Assembly: GCA_964648485.1 (NCBI GenBank)
Contig: CAZYOF010000001.1
Coordinates: forward strand, 186,001-250,000
Length of the DNA stretch: 64,000 nt
Reading direction: 5' to 3'
Source of the DNA: DAIOEK01 sp964648485
GTDB lineage: Bacteria; Chloroflexota; Anaerolineae; Anaerolineales; Anaerolineaceae
The position numbers and the translations under genes are program-made. This document shows positions 18,701 through 26,846 of the stretch, one piece after another; the first letter of the stretch is position 1, and every line of letters starts with the position of its first letter. The notes below the pieces were generated by a model. That model did no database searches, was not told the origin of the DNA, and saw only the letters and a program-made list of their open reading frames with translations.

Positions 18701-19570
18701 GTGATGTTGGTCGTTGATCCGGGAGAAGAAAAGGTATATTTCCATAAACGGCTTGAGATTATCAAAGGTATTGCCCGGCAGACTTCACTCGCCATTCAGA
18801 ATGATCGTTTACAAAAATCACAGGTCGCCAGGGAGAGATTGGAACGTGAATTCCAGCTCGCCCGCGAAATCCAACGTACCTTTTTACCCAGCGACTATCC
18901 ACAACCTGCCGGCTGGCAATTGGATGCCCGTTGGCGACCGGCGCGAGATGTGGGCGGAGATTTCTTTGATATCTTTACCTTACCCCGACAGAAACTTGCG
19001 CTTGTAATTGCAGATGTCTCTGATAAAGGTATATCTGCAGCCCTCTACATGACATTAACTCGTACCCTGATCCGTACGGTTGCCCAACAGGAAAAAACTC
19101 CCCGGTCAATTTTAGCTCAGGTAAATGAGTTACTCCTCAGAGATACTCCTCATGGAATGTTTGTCACAGCAATTCTGGGAATTTTGGATGTAAAAACCGG
19201 GGAAATGATCTATGCCAATGCCGGACACAATTTACCCATTATCCGGAGAGGAACAGACCACAAACTCGAGATACTCTCCAAAGGAAGTATGCCGTTGGGT
19301 ATCCTGGAGAATGTAGTTTTTGTCGATCATAAGACAGAACTGCTGCCAGGAGACACACTGCTGATGTACACCGATGGAATTACCGAGGCATACGGGGAAT
19401 CTGATATCTTTGGCGATGAACGCTTACATCAGGCTGTATTGAAGACTGATCATCCGGACGCAGCGGTAATACTTGACAGTATTGATGCCGATCTGATGGC
19501 TTTCAGAGGATCAAATCAGCCATCGGATGACGTAACGGCGCTGGCGTTGCACCGGAAAAATTCTGAATAA
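15722..19570 (+). CDS. Multi-GAF sensor with C-terminal SpoIIE/PP2C serine phosphatase
   Basis: A soluble 1282-residue protein with six GAF-like units (roughly 30-170, 185-330, 345-495, 515-660, 680-840 and 855-1020), a short coiled linker (about 1025-1055) and a PP2C-type SpoIIE phosphatase to the end. The phosphatase metal sites show as RPARDVGGDFFDIF, IADVSDKGISAALYM, YANAGHN and TDGITEA. It should dephosphorylate the STAS antagonist when one or more GAF domains bind ligand. Units 2 and 3 share the ending LGVLDIQSE/D, which suggests duplication. The start is TTG at 15722 with AAGGAAAG upstream; an internal ATG at about 15785 is the alternative. No transmembrane segment is seen. Confidence 0.88.
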   Translation: MKESNTTIENHSQSDWKKFLNMGEMLMKQTTIKGQADFISEYIHALGPYEADIWFTEGISHIPGSHNVSLFPPVPPTPLMQKAAEDKQICVIGKSGNPKQYKGSELPYMAAFPLVVQEFLLGSIQVIRTDSQPLSLSEVEFFDGLAANTAVALQISHQTIIKNWRLEQLALVRTVSQQISNLPNLDILCQKVTRLIRDTFHYYAVTIFTIKPGTKELVYRACAGPFDDEDNKELVLTAHYGKGIIGISACDGVEVLVNDVTRDKIYVPNPDLPHTHSEVAFPLKVEDRVLGVLDIQSEHIYSFHEMDMRVLRSLADNIALAVEGTRLFSAANRRAEQLSIVSEVGKALSSILDFDLLLKQIVNLIHDRFNYPFVHLYLLQPENNQLVFRAGAGERADILENIGLQYGMDDPNGIIPWVARNGVTLLANDVNDEPHYRPSSIYPSETASEMAVPLQFGNDILGVLDIQSDQPGQFDQSDKQLFETLADNIGIAIRNSILYNSERWRRQAADSLREVAGLLSSNIALEKLMEIILKELEQILPCDAAAIWLVDGDSTEETPLRLAAIHGTTTEKIKKVCCDEPHCIEWLNLALNQTTPTVRAPQNPYGPLGKAMDFSADYSSIAAPMMVGDLPVGIITLAHHTSGRYGQESIQLTSAFASYAAVAIQNTRLYASAQEQAWIATVLLQVAEATQSISNVDELLQAVVRLTPMLVGVKGCALFLWEESLNSFSLAGYHGLNLKSSNTGDQLWIQPTDAPALDLMLLQKELRALNDLEKEIPFFIDGDSDEEPSQYVLLPLLSRGVLLGSCLVSYQSSRNAGIEMPEDQRLAIIQGIAHQTAIAVENIRLLESQQQETYISAVLLQVAQAVVSNNDLKDIFASIVQITQILVGSQACLIYLWDEENGFYFLAQASGVSQKSEDILRGSNITPDQARILEYVITKDESVSIPISVESADDPYGWLDLDPDDRIQTKGEQHNPQPILIGVPLSVKGESYGVMLVVDPGEEKVYFHKRLEIIKGIARQTSLAIQNDRLQKSQVARERLEREFQLAREIQRTFLPSDYPQPAGWQLDARWRPARDVGGDFFDIFTLPRQKLALVIADVSDKGISAALYMTLTRTLIRTVAQQEKTPRSILAQVNELLLRDTPHGMFVTAILGILDVKTGEMIYANAGHNLPIIRRGTDHKLEILSKGSMPLGILENVVFVDHKTELLPGDTLLMYTDGITEAYGESDIFGDERLHQAVLKTDHPDAAVILDSIDADLMAFRGSNQPSDDVTALALHRKNSE

Positions 19571-19610
19571 AAAAGATGCCCTGTTTTTTTCAGGGCATTC
19601 CGTTTTTTTT
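19568..19610. terminator. Bidirectional Rho-independent terminator between the GAF-phosphatase gene and pyk
   Basis: ATGCCCTG (19576-19583), a T7 loop, then CAGGGCAT (19591-19598), with a T8 run at 19603-19610 for plus-strand transcripts and an A-run at 19568-19574 that gives a U-tract to minus-strand transcripts. The flanking genes are convergent. Confidence 0.85.
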
Positions 19611-19614
19611 ACAG

Positions 19615-21072
19615 TTACTGTGTATGCTGCTCGCCAATCGTATGCAGTAAAGCGAGATTTGGCTTTCCCATATGTGCAACCGGAAAACCGGATATCAGTA
19701 CCACTTGCTGCCCTTCCTGGATGGGAGATCGGGAAATCATAATTTCATCCACAGTCTGGATCATGTTTTCAACCGAATTCGCGAAAGGTACCAGGTAGGG
19801 AACAACGCCCCAATATAAAGACATTTCACGATAGGCACGTTCCGATGGAGTAAATGCCAGTATAGGTACTCGTGGGCGTTCTTTTGACATGAGCAGGGCG
19901 GTGCGACCTGAGTGCGTAAATACGGCGATGGCAGAGACATTACGATCGTGAGCAAGTTCTTTGGCAGCGCGGGTCATGGCTACGGCATCTTCAGAAGTAT
20001 CAATTTCTTTATTATCTTCTTCGCACAAGGACCATTCACGGTAATTAATTTCAGCTTCACGAACAATCGAATCCATCATGCGAATGCTTTCCAGGGGGAA
20101 TTTTCCGCTTGCTGTTTCTCCAGAAAGCATCACTGCATCTGTTCCATCAAATATGGCGTTGGCTACATCTGTTGCTTCTGCCCGGGTGGGACGTGGATTG
20201 TGAATCATGGAATCGAGCATCTGGGTGGCAGTTATGACTGGTTTTGAATGGTAATTAGCCGCCCTGATAATTTTCTTCTGAGCGATCGGTACAGCAGCAG
20301 GAGGCATTTCTACTCCAAGATCACCACGGGCGACCATAACTCCATCTGCCACATCGATGATTTCTTCAAGATTATCCAATGCTTCCGGTCTTTCCAATTT
20401 AGCTATTAACGGGATTGGTTTTTTATCAGGCATCAACCGGAGCATCTCATCGCGAACCGCCTGTACTTCTGCTGCGGTGCGGACAAATGAAATTGCCACC
20501 ATATCGACACCCTGCTGTAAACCGAAAGCTAAATCCTGTTTATCTTTTTCCGTAAAGCCTGGAACCCCCGGATCCACCCCGGGAAGGTTGAATCCTTTTC
20601 GGGAGGTAAGCGTACCGCCAAGTACAACCTGAACAAATATTCCCTTCTCATTGATGCTCTCAATGATAAATTCAATATTTCCATCATCCAGGAGGACTTT
20701 ACCGCCGGGAGTCAGTTTTTTCTGTAAACCGGGATATGGGATGGTGAAATGAGGTGAGCCCGGTTTGATATCAGGCGGAGAATCTGTAAAATCAATCTGT
20801 ACTCTGTCACCTGGTGCGATTTCAAGCACACCCCCTGCGATCTCTCCAATTCGAATCTTCGGACCCTGTAAGTCTTGAAGAATGGCGACAGGGATGGATA
20901 ACTCTGCGGCGATGAAACGAATGTTTTGAATATTTTGCGAGTGCTGCGCATAGGTGCCGTGCGAGAAGTTCAACCGGGCAACATTCAATCCGGCAGACAT
21001 CAAGTTCCGTAGTATATTCGTCTCTTGAGATGTGGGTCCAATTGTGGCGACTATTCTGGCTTTTCTGTCCAT
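19615..21072 (-). CDS. pyk: Pyruvate kinase
   Basis: 485 residues, a normal length for the family. It converts phosphoenolpyruvate and ADP to pyruvate and ATP, the last step of glycolysis. Visible motifs are ATIGPTSQE and VARLNFSHG at the N-terminus, KLERPEALDNLEEI with the catalytic lysine region, VMVARGDLGVEMP and the substrate loop ATQMLDSMIHNPRPTRAE. The C-terminal domain resembles the effector-binding domain of allosteric enzymes. It lies one base after the acyl-CoA transferase gene on the same strand, so the two are probably translationally coupled, which would link glycolytic flux to acyl-CoA handling. Confidence 0.95.
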   Translation of the reverse strand: MDRKARIVATIGPTSQETNILRNLMSAGLNVARLNFSHGTYAQHSQNIQNIRFIAAELSIPVAILQDLQGPKIRIGEIAGGVLEIAPGDRVQIDFTDSPPDIKPGSPHFTIPYPGLQKKLTPGGKVLLDDGNIEFIIESINEKGIFVQVVLGGTLTSRKGFNLPGVDPGVPGFTEKDKQDLAFGLQQGVDMVAISFVRTAAEVQAVRDEMLRLMPDKKPIPLIAKLERPEALDNLEEIIDVADGVMVARGDLGVEMPPAAVPIAQKKIIRAANYHSKPVITATQMLDSMIHNPRPTRAEATDVANAIFDGTDAVMLSGETASGKFPLESIRMMDSIVREAEINYREWSLCEEDNKEIDTSEDAVAMTRAAKELAHDRNVSAIAVFTHSGRTALLMSKERPRVPILAFTPSERAYREMSLYWGVVPYLVPFANSVENMIQTVDEIMISRSPIQEGQQVVLISGFPVAHMGKPNLALLHTIGEQHTQ

Positions 21073-21073
21073 G

Positions 21074-22393
21074 CTAAATAAACCTTAACTTTCTTGCTGA
21101 ATGCAATAAATCATCCCTGAATTGAGGATGGGCAATGGAGATTAAGGCTTTCACCCTTTGGCTGATACTCCTCCCATATAAATCCACTATACCATATTCT
21201 GTGGCGACATAATGAACATGATTACGGGTGGTGATCACGCCAGCTCCTGGTTTCAACTGTGTGACAATTCGCGAATGTTCTCTGCCTTCTCTGTCCTGAT
21301 AACTACTGGGGAGAACAATAATTGGTAATCCACCTTCCGAAAGGGAAGCCCCATAAATGAAATCGGCCTGTCCACCTGCGCCACTATAAAAAGTGGAGCC
21401 AATTGAATCCGCGCAAACCTGCCCGGTTAAATCCACCTCAATAGCGGCATTGATGGCTGTCATGATTTTATTCCGGGCAATTGTGAACGGGTGATTTACA
21501 TATTCAGTTCGATGTAATTCGATTAAATCATTCTGGTCAGCCCATTTGTACAAAAACCGGCTGCCAAAGAAAAAGCCGGCAGTTATTTTTCCCCGATGGA
21601 TTGTTTTCAATGCATTGGTAACCGCACCTGCTTGAACCAGAGCCATCATCCCATCTGATATCAATTCACTGTGGATACCCAGATCTTTTCGATCAGTTAA
21701 GCGTAGGGCAATGGCATTGGGAATTTCGCCAATTCCGAATTGTAAAGTTGCACCATCAGGGATAATTTCACATACATGATCAGCAATCTGATTGATAACC
21801 ATGTTAGGATCGCCATTGGATTGTGGTATCTCAAACAAAGGATGATCTACCTCAACAATCGCATCCAAATCGGAGATATGGATTGAGGTTTCACCGCGGG
21901 TTGTCGGCATCTGGGGGTTGATTTGTGCTATACGGATACGGGAATTCTCCAGAGCCGTCCGCATTAAACCCGTTTCGGTACCCAGGGTGCAGAAGCCGTT
22001 TTCATCAGGCGGTGATAGGTGTAAGATGCATGCATCTATCGGAAGGATATTTTTCTTAAAAAGTAGCGGCAACTCAGAAAGCAGAACGGGTGTGAATTCC
22101 GCTAAGCCTTTATTGACAGCATCCCGGATATTCGGGCTGATGAATAGTGTGTTTACGCGCAGGTTCTGTCGATATTTTTCATCCAGATATGAGGCTTTTC
22201 CGGCAGTGAATGGTTGGATGAGGTTTACACCCTGCCTTTCAGGCAGGATTGTTTCGAAGGCTTCAAGAATTTTTATTGGGACGGCGCTGTTCCCTGTAAT
22301 ATAAACCTGCATTCCGTCTTGAATTAGAGAGGATGCCTGCAGGGCATCCATACTCTTCTGTTTGTAATTCTCTGTCCAGTCAGGATTATTCAT
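21074..22393 (-). CDS. Acetyl-CoA hydrolase/4-hydroxybutyrate CoA-transferase family protein
   Basis: A 439-residue type I CoA-transferase. The C-terminal domain carries the family patterns LQFGIGEIPNAIAL (the GxGEIP segment, whose Glu is a candidate acyl acceptor), YSGAGGQADFIYGA and HYVATEYGIVDLYG. Relatives move CoA between acetate and butyrate, 4-hydroxybutyrate or succinate, or hydrolyse acetyl-CoA. The exact substrates cannot be told from motifs. In a fermentative anaerobe it would help release acetate or activate organic acids (inference). It is co-directional with and directly upstream of pyk. No strong promoter was identified in the short gap behind the argF-rocD terminator. Confidence 0.85.
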   Translation of the reverse strand: MNNPDWTENYKQKSMDALQASSLIQDGMQVYITGNSAVPIKILEAFETILPERQGVNLIQPFTAGKASYLDEKYRQNLRVNTLFISPNIRDAVNKGLAEFTPVLLSELPLLFKKNILPIDACILHLSPPDENGFCTLGTETGLMRTALENSRIRIAQINPQMPTTRGETSIHISDLDAIVEVDHPLFEIPQSNGDPNMVINQIADHVCEIIPDGATLQFGIGEIPNAIALRLTDRKDLGIHSELISDGMMALVQAGAVTNALKTIHRGKITAGFFFGSRFLYKWADQNDLIELHRTEYVNHPFTIARNKIMTAINAAIEVDLTGQVCADSIGSTFYSGAGGQADFIYGASLSEGGLPIIVLPSSYQDREGREHSRIVTQLKPGAGVITTRNHVHYVATEYGIVDLYGRSISQRVKALISIAHPQFRDDLLHSARKLRFI

Positions 22394-22424
22394 GGCTTTA
22401 TTTTATGCGAGATTAGAAAATAAA

Positions 22425-22455
22425 AGCAGCCTGTTTTCAAAGAAAACAGGCTGCT
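22425..22455 (-). terminator. Rho-independent terminator after rocD
   Basis: A perfect 14-base-pair stem (22425-22438 with 22442-22455, AGCAGCCTGTTTTC type arms) with a three-base loop. On the minus strand it is followed by TTTATTTTC. It separates argF-rocD from the CoA-transferase-pyk pair. Confidence 0.85.
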
Positions 22456-22470
22456 TATGCATTTTGTGAT

Positions 22471-23673
22471 TTATTTCATGGTTAATACTTCACGGATGCT
22501 GGGTAATGCCCAATCAATGGTTTCTTTGTCAATCACCAGCGGAGGCGCGAAGCGGATGACATGTTGATGGGTTTCCTTCGCAAGGATGCCTTTTTTCTCC
22601 AGTGCCTCGCAAAATCTGCGGGCTCCACCTGCTTCTTGTTTCAATTCGACCCCGATGAGCAGCCCTTTTCCGCGGACTTCTTTGATATGGGGGCTGTTTA
22701 TCTCAGAGAGCTGATCAATAAAGTATTCACCCAGCTCTTTTGCCCGATCAACCAGTTTCTCATCTTTGATCACCTGTAGAGCCGCCCTTGCCACTGCGGC
22801 GCCTAAAGGATTACCACCAAAAGTGGAACCATGCTCGCCAGGCGTGAATAAGCCAAGGATGGCTGAATCAGCCAGAACCGCAGATACCGGGTAAAAACCT
22901 CCGGCTAATGCTTTACCGATGGTGATAACATCCGGGCGGACATCTTCATGCCAGGAAGCGAACAACTTCCCGGTACGTCCGAGACCTGTTTGGATCTCAT
23001 CACACATTAATAGAACATTATTCTTTTTGCAAATTTCACTGACTTTCTTGAGATACCCGGCAGGAGGGATTACCACGCCAGCTTCACCCTGGATCGGTTC
23101 GATGAAGACTGCTGCTGTGTTGGCGGTGATCGCTGCTTCTACGGCTTTTACGTCGCCATATGGTACTGTAACGAATCCCTCGGTGAATGGACCAAAATCT
23201 TCTTTGTAAGAAGGTTCTGTGGAGAATGAAATGGTAGAGATGGTTCTGCCGTGGAAATTGCCAGTTGCGGTGATGATTTCAGCTTTGTATTTTGGTACTT
23301 TTTTAACCAGATATGCCCACTTGCGGGCCAGTTTGAGAGCAGTTTCTACTGCCTCGGCACCACTATTCATGGGTAGTGACATCTCATAACCGGTCATTTC
23401 AGATAATTCTTTGTAAAAGAAGGGAAGTTGATCGTTGCGGAACGCGCGGGATGTGAGCGTAACCTTCTCCAATTGATCAATCATGGCTTGCTTAATTTTC
23501 GGGTGCACATGGCCTTGATTGATGGCAGAATACGCACTTAAGCAATCCAGGTACTTTTTCCCTTCGACATCATATACCCATACACCTTCTGCGCGCTCGA
23601 TAACCACATCCAATGGATGGTAATTGTGGGCGCCGTATTGCTCTTCAATTTCAATATATTTTTTTGTATCCAT
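22471..23673 (-). CDS. rocD: Ornithine aminotransferase
   Basis: A 400-residue class III PLP aminotransferase. GAHNYHPLDVV and SAYSAINQGHVHPKI at the N-terminus are typical of ornithine-oxo-acid transaminase rather than acetylornithine aminotransferase. NSGAEAVETALKLARKW, CDEIQTGLGRTGK and TIGKALAGGFYP (PLP lysine) complete the active site. It converts ornithine and 2-oxoglutarate to glutamate semialdehyde and glutamate. It lies two bases after argF, so the two genes form an ornithine operon that could run from citrulline to glutamate semialdehyde or the reverse. GTG/TTG starts are not needed; the ATG at 23673 is well placed. Confidence 0.93.
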   Translation of the reverse strand: MDTKKYIEIEEQYGAHNYHPLDVVIERAEGVWVYDVEGKKYLDCLSAYSAINQGHVHPKIKQAMIDQLEKVTLTSRAFRNDQLPFFYKELSEMTGYEMSLPMNSGAEAVETALKLARKWAYLVKKVPKYKAEIITATGNFHGRTISTISFSTEPSYKEDFGPFTEGFVTVPYGDVKAVEAAITANTAAVFIEPIQGEAGVVIPPAGYLKKVSEICKKNNVLLMCDEIQTGLGRTGKLFASWHEDVRPDVITIGKALAGGFYPVSAVLADSAILGLFTPGEHGSTFGGNPLGAAVARAALQVIKDEKLVDRAKELGEYFIDQLSEINSPHIKEVRGKGLLIGVELKQEAGGARRFCEALEKKGILAKETHQHVIRFAPPLVIDKETIDWALPSIREVLTMK

Positions 23674-23675
23674 TA

Positions 23676-24602
23676 TTATGCAGCTCCAAGAACGTATGCT
23701 ACGATTGCTTTTTGCGCGTGCAGACGGTTATGTGCCTGCGGGAATAGCTTGGAATGGCTTCCGTCTGCGACTTCATCCGTAATTTCCTGACCCCGATGGG
23801 CTGGCAGGCAGTGTAAAACGATGACATCTTTATCGGCTTCATTAACCAGTGCCTGATTTACCTGGAAGGGAGGGAAGACCTGTTCCCGTTTTTTCGCTTC
23901 CTCTTCCTGTCCCATGCTGGTCCAGGTATCAGTGTAAATTACATGAGCATTACGTACTGCCTCATGCGGGTCACGAAGTAGTTTGATCTTCGTATCAGTT
24001 TTACTGGCGATTGCCTGTCCAATTTCCAGAGCTTTCGGGTCGAGGTCATATCCTTCTGGAGATGCCAGTGTGAAATTGGCTCCCATCTTGAGGGCAACAT
24101 GCATCATTGAAACTGCCACATTATTGCCATCTCCGATGAAGGTGACATTTAAACCTTTCATGGATCCAAATTTTTCCAAAATGGTAAGCGCATCTGCCAT
24201 AGCCTGGCAGGGATGGTTGTAATCACTTAACCCATTAACAACTGGTATGCTGCTCCATTTTGCCAGTTCCAGAACATGATTATGTGCGAAAACGCGAGCC
24301 ATTATGACCTCAACGTATCCGCTGAGCACTCTGGCTACATCTGCAATCGATTCCCGCTGCCCCAAGCCGATTTCATTGGGCGAGAGGTACAGTGCATCTC
24401 CTCCCAGTTGCCGCATAGCCATATCAAATGAAACACGGGTACGCAGGCTGGGCTTTTGGAAGATCATCGCCATGGTCTTGCCCTGTAAGATGGGTTTGTT
24501 TCCGCCGGCTGCATGCTCTTTTTTCAACTGGATAGCCAGATCGAGCAGCATCTTGATCTCTTCAGATGAGTAATCTGAGATAGCAAGAAAGTCTCTTTTC
24601 AT
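23676..24602 (-). CDS. argF: Ornithine carbamoyltransferase
   Basis: 308 residues from the ATG at 24602, which has AGGAGA about seven bases upstream and gives the usual MKRDFL-type start; an in-frame extension to 24665 is rejected. The enzyme interconverts ornithine plus carbamoyl phosphate and citrulline. The carbamoyl-phosphate loop is SLRTRVSFD (variant of STRTR), with [12 protein letters not shown] for ornithine binding and [11 protein letters not shown] near the C-terminus holding the reactive cysteine. Pairing with rocD suggests ornithine/citrulline catabolism or proline-arginine interconversion. No other arg genes or carbamate kinase are in the window. Confidence 0.93.
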   Translation of the reverse strand: MKRDFLAISDYSSEEIKMLLDLAIQLKKEHAAGGNKPILQGKTMAMIFQKPSLRTRVSFDMAMRQLGGDALYLSPNEIGLGQRESIADVARVLSGYVEVIMARVFAHNHVLELAKWSSIPVVNGLSDYNHPCQAMADALTILEKFGSMKGLNVTFIGDGNNVAVSMMHVALKMGANFTLASPEGYDLDPKALEIGQAIASKTDTKIKLLRDPHEAVRNAHVIYTDTWTSMGQEEEAKKREQVFPPFQVNQALVNEADKDVIVLHCLPAHRGQEITDEVADGSHSKLFPQAHNRLHAQKAIVAYVLGAA

Positions 24603-24763
24603 GTTTTCTCCTGATAAAATGATGGGTTTTTCCACCGGCAAGTATAACACATCGGCTGTTTTCAAGGAAAAACATCCCCGAAATAAGAAAAAAGCCTGGG
24701 TTATTCTTGAATTATTGTGTGAGGAAACAAATATTTAACACATATAAAGACAATGGATTATGT

Positions 24764-26446
24764 TTATTGGAGAAGTATTCTCAGATCATCCACATTACGT
24801 GTACTGAATAACTCATTTTTCTTAGTGGCAAGGTCAATATTCGCAGTTAATTGAATTTTTTCCTGCTGGGTAAACTCAGCTGCAAGCATACCTATCGTCG
24901 GTACCGCTTTTTGATTGCTCTTGGCAAAGAGGGCATCTAATACCGCAAACCCATTAACCTTACTTGATTTTAGATCCAGGATCAGCAAGTCAGGATTACG
25001 GGTTTGGAACTCCTTAATCGTTGAAGCATTGTCGTTGGATTCATATACTTCAGAAGCTCCAAGTAATAAAGTATACAGTTGAATAATCCTGCGTGTTTTT
25101 TCATTTGCAATGGCTACTAAAACTTTAGGTGTATCACTGAAATCCACCATCCTTAAAGCCGCGATGAGATTATCAGTATTGGTTATTGCCAGCGATGCAG
25201 TTGCTTTTCGCCGTTCGCCCTGTGTTGTGTGCGTCGGGTTTTCAACAGGCATGGTGTGCCCGGTTGCATTTACTACCACGATATCTTTCTCTTTAATGAT
25301 TCCACGATTGCACAATTTTATTAATCCTGCGAATGCCACACCTGCTCCCGGTTCAACCAGAATCCCTTCCAGACGAGCAAGCAGAGATATGGCTTTATAT
25401 ACATCCCGGTCAGAAATAGTCTCAAAAATCCCCCCGGATTCTTCCGTCATTCGATGATGGAGCAGGGTATAAGCTCTGCCTGGATCCATGCAAATGAGTG
25501 TTTCAATGGCTGTATCTTGATGTGTGATTGGATCAGCAACATCCAACCCCTGATTCCATGCTTTCGTCATCGGGGCACATCCTTCCACCTGGATTAATCC
25601 CATGGCGGGAGCATGCTCAATCAATCCCATAATTCGCAATTCAGAGAAACCTTTCAATACCCCGATAGGACCCAAACCGACACTTACCGACTGGATATAC
25701 CAATCCGGTGCTCTCCATGGGGCAGGCGGTGTATTTTTCTCTTTTGGTGAGGGAGGACCCATGGCTGCTGTTAGTTGTTCTGTTGTTTCAAAGGCTATCG
25801 TTTTCATTGCTTCAACAGATGGAACCGTTTGAGAAGACTGATCCATAAAGGTATTTCTCTGCCGGGCAAATTCGAGAGCAATTCTACGGGCGGCATCTAG
25901 CCCGCCTGCCACTTTAACTACCCTGGCTCCAAGCAACGAGATTTCACGCAGTTTTGAAGTTGGGACTCTTCCGGTAATAAATGCCCATAATTTAATGCCA
26001 CATCTGGCTGCATGCGCTGCGTACGCGAGAGCATTATTACCCGAAGAGGCAACCACCATTTCCTGAATACCGGCTTCCAGCAGCGCTGCTATGGTTACGG
26101 CGGCCTGTCTGTCTTTAAACGAATAGGCTGGATTTTGGCGTTCATCCTTGATGAAAATATTCGGGCAGGAGAGCATATTCCCCAGATTTGCTGCCCGTAA
26201 TAATGGTGTTCCTCCTTCGCCCAGGGTGAGGTCAGGATTATGATCTCGTACCGGAAGAAGTTCTTTATAACGCCAGACATCAAATGGACGACCGGGTAAT
26301 TGCAATGGCAGGGTTACAGCCAGAGTTGCATAATCGTACAATGCCTCCCGCCATCCGCTTCCGCAACGTGGACAGGAAACAGAAGTTGGGAAATATGGGG
26401 TTGCATACCCGCAATCAAGACATTCTACGATGAAATGAGCTGCCAT
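24764..26446 (-). CDS. Threonine synthase-like PLP enzyme fused to a degenerate receiver domain
   Basis: 560 residues in three parts. A zinc ribbon (Cys9, Cys12, Cys25, Cys28) comes first. A threonine synthase-type fold II PLP domain follows (about 55-420) with the PLP lysine in NPAYSFKDRQA, the SSGNNALAYAA loop and VSVGLGPIGVL. The third part (about 436-560) looks like a response-regulator receiver: KVLVAIANEKTRRI, then PDLLILDLKSSKVNGFAVL with an Asp at the phospho-acceptor position, but the usual acidic pair near its start is missing. The enzyme would make threonine from O-phosphohomoserine, or act as a related beta-replacing lyase. The attached domain suggests regulation by a protein partner. 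It follows a DUF4177-like gene by nine bases. Confidence 0.85.
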   Translation of the reverse strand: MAAHFIVECLDCGYATPYFPTSVSCPRCGSGWREALYDYATLAVTLPLQLPGRPFDVWRYKELLPVRDHNPDLTLGEGGTPLLRAANLGNMLSCPNIFIKDERQNPAYSFKDRQAAVTIAALLEAGIQEMVVASSGNNALAYAAHAARCGIKLWAFITGRVPTSKLREISLLGARVVKVAGGLDAARRIALEFARQRNTFMDQSSQTVPSVEAMKTIAFETTEQLTAAMGPPSPKEKNTPPAPWRAPDWYIQSVSVGLGPIGVLKGFSELRIMGLIEHAPAMGLIQVEGCAPMTKAWNQGLDVADPITHQDTAIETLICMDPGRAYTLLHHRMTEESGGIFETISDRDVYKAISLLARLEGILVEPGAGVAFAGLIKLCNRGIIKEKDIVVVNATGHTMPVENPTHTTQGERRKATASLAITNTDNLIAALRMVDFSDTPKVLVAIANEKTRRIIQLYTLLLGASEVYESNDNASTIKEFQTRNPDLLILDLKSSKVNGFAVLDALFAKSNQKAVPTIGMLAAEFTQQEKIQLTANIDLATKKNELFSTRNVDDLRILLQ

Positions 26447-26455
26447 ATATGATTA

Positions 26456-26743
26456 TTATCCAGAAGCAACAGGTCTCTTAAAGTATAGATAGTGCATAAC
26501 CCCTTTGTTATTGATATCCATCCCCTCTACAGGTCCGGCACTTACCATTTCCCACCCTTCGAGTCCAAGTTTACCAATTACGATCGCCATCATATTCTGT
26601 TGATCGATACTCGGGCTTTTTTCAATAGGAAGGATTTTCTGTCCTTCAACCGTGAAATAATACAAACGTGGATAACTTCCATACCACCACGATGATTCAG
26701 TTTTGATTGGCCCAACCGCACAATATTCCCACTGTTGCATCAT
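26456..26743 (-). CDS. Small DUF4177-like protein
   Basis: A 95-residue protein with the layout of DUF4177-like proteins: QQWEYCAVGPIKT at the start, a central helix NMMAIVIGKLGLEGWEMVSA and a final strand MHYLYFKRP. Function is unknown for the family. GGGGAGGG lies just upstream; the second of two adjacent ATGs (26740) has the better spacing. It precedes the threonine synthase-receiver gene by nine bases on the same strand, so the two are likely cotranscribed. Confidence 0.7.
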   Translation of the reverse strand: MMQQWEYCAVGPIKTESSWWYGSYPRLYYFTVEGQKILPIEKSPSIDQQNMMAIVIGKLGLEGWEMVSAGPVEGMDINNKGVMHYLYFKRPVASG

Positions 26744-26834
26744 ACCCTCCCCAAGGTGTCCAATCTGGAATTACCGGGTAACCAATGTTACTCCAGTTAA
26801 TTATATAAGCAAATGATTATTTGCCTGTAACAAT

Positions 26835-26840
26835 TATAAT
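26835..26840 (+). promoter_or_regulatory. Candidate -10 element of a leaderless promoter (PatB-like gene)
   Basis: TATAAT followed by GGTGCT and then the ATG at 26847. Transcription starting about seven bases after the -10 would begin at the start codon. No Shine-Dalgarno is present. The same 15-base pattern TATAATGGTGCYATG occurs at 29065-29079. No clear -35 is visible. Confidence 0.45.
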
Positions 26841-26846
26841 GGTGCT

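Noticed and set aside
24666..24763. A terminator after the threonine synthase-receiver gene
   Set aside because: There is an AAAAAAG/TTTTTT tract but I could not form a convincing stem next to it.
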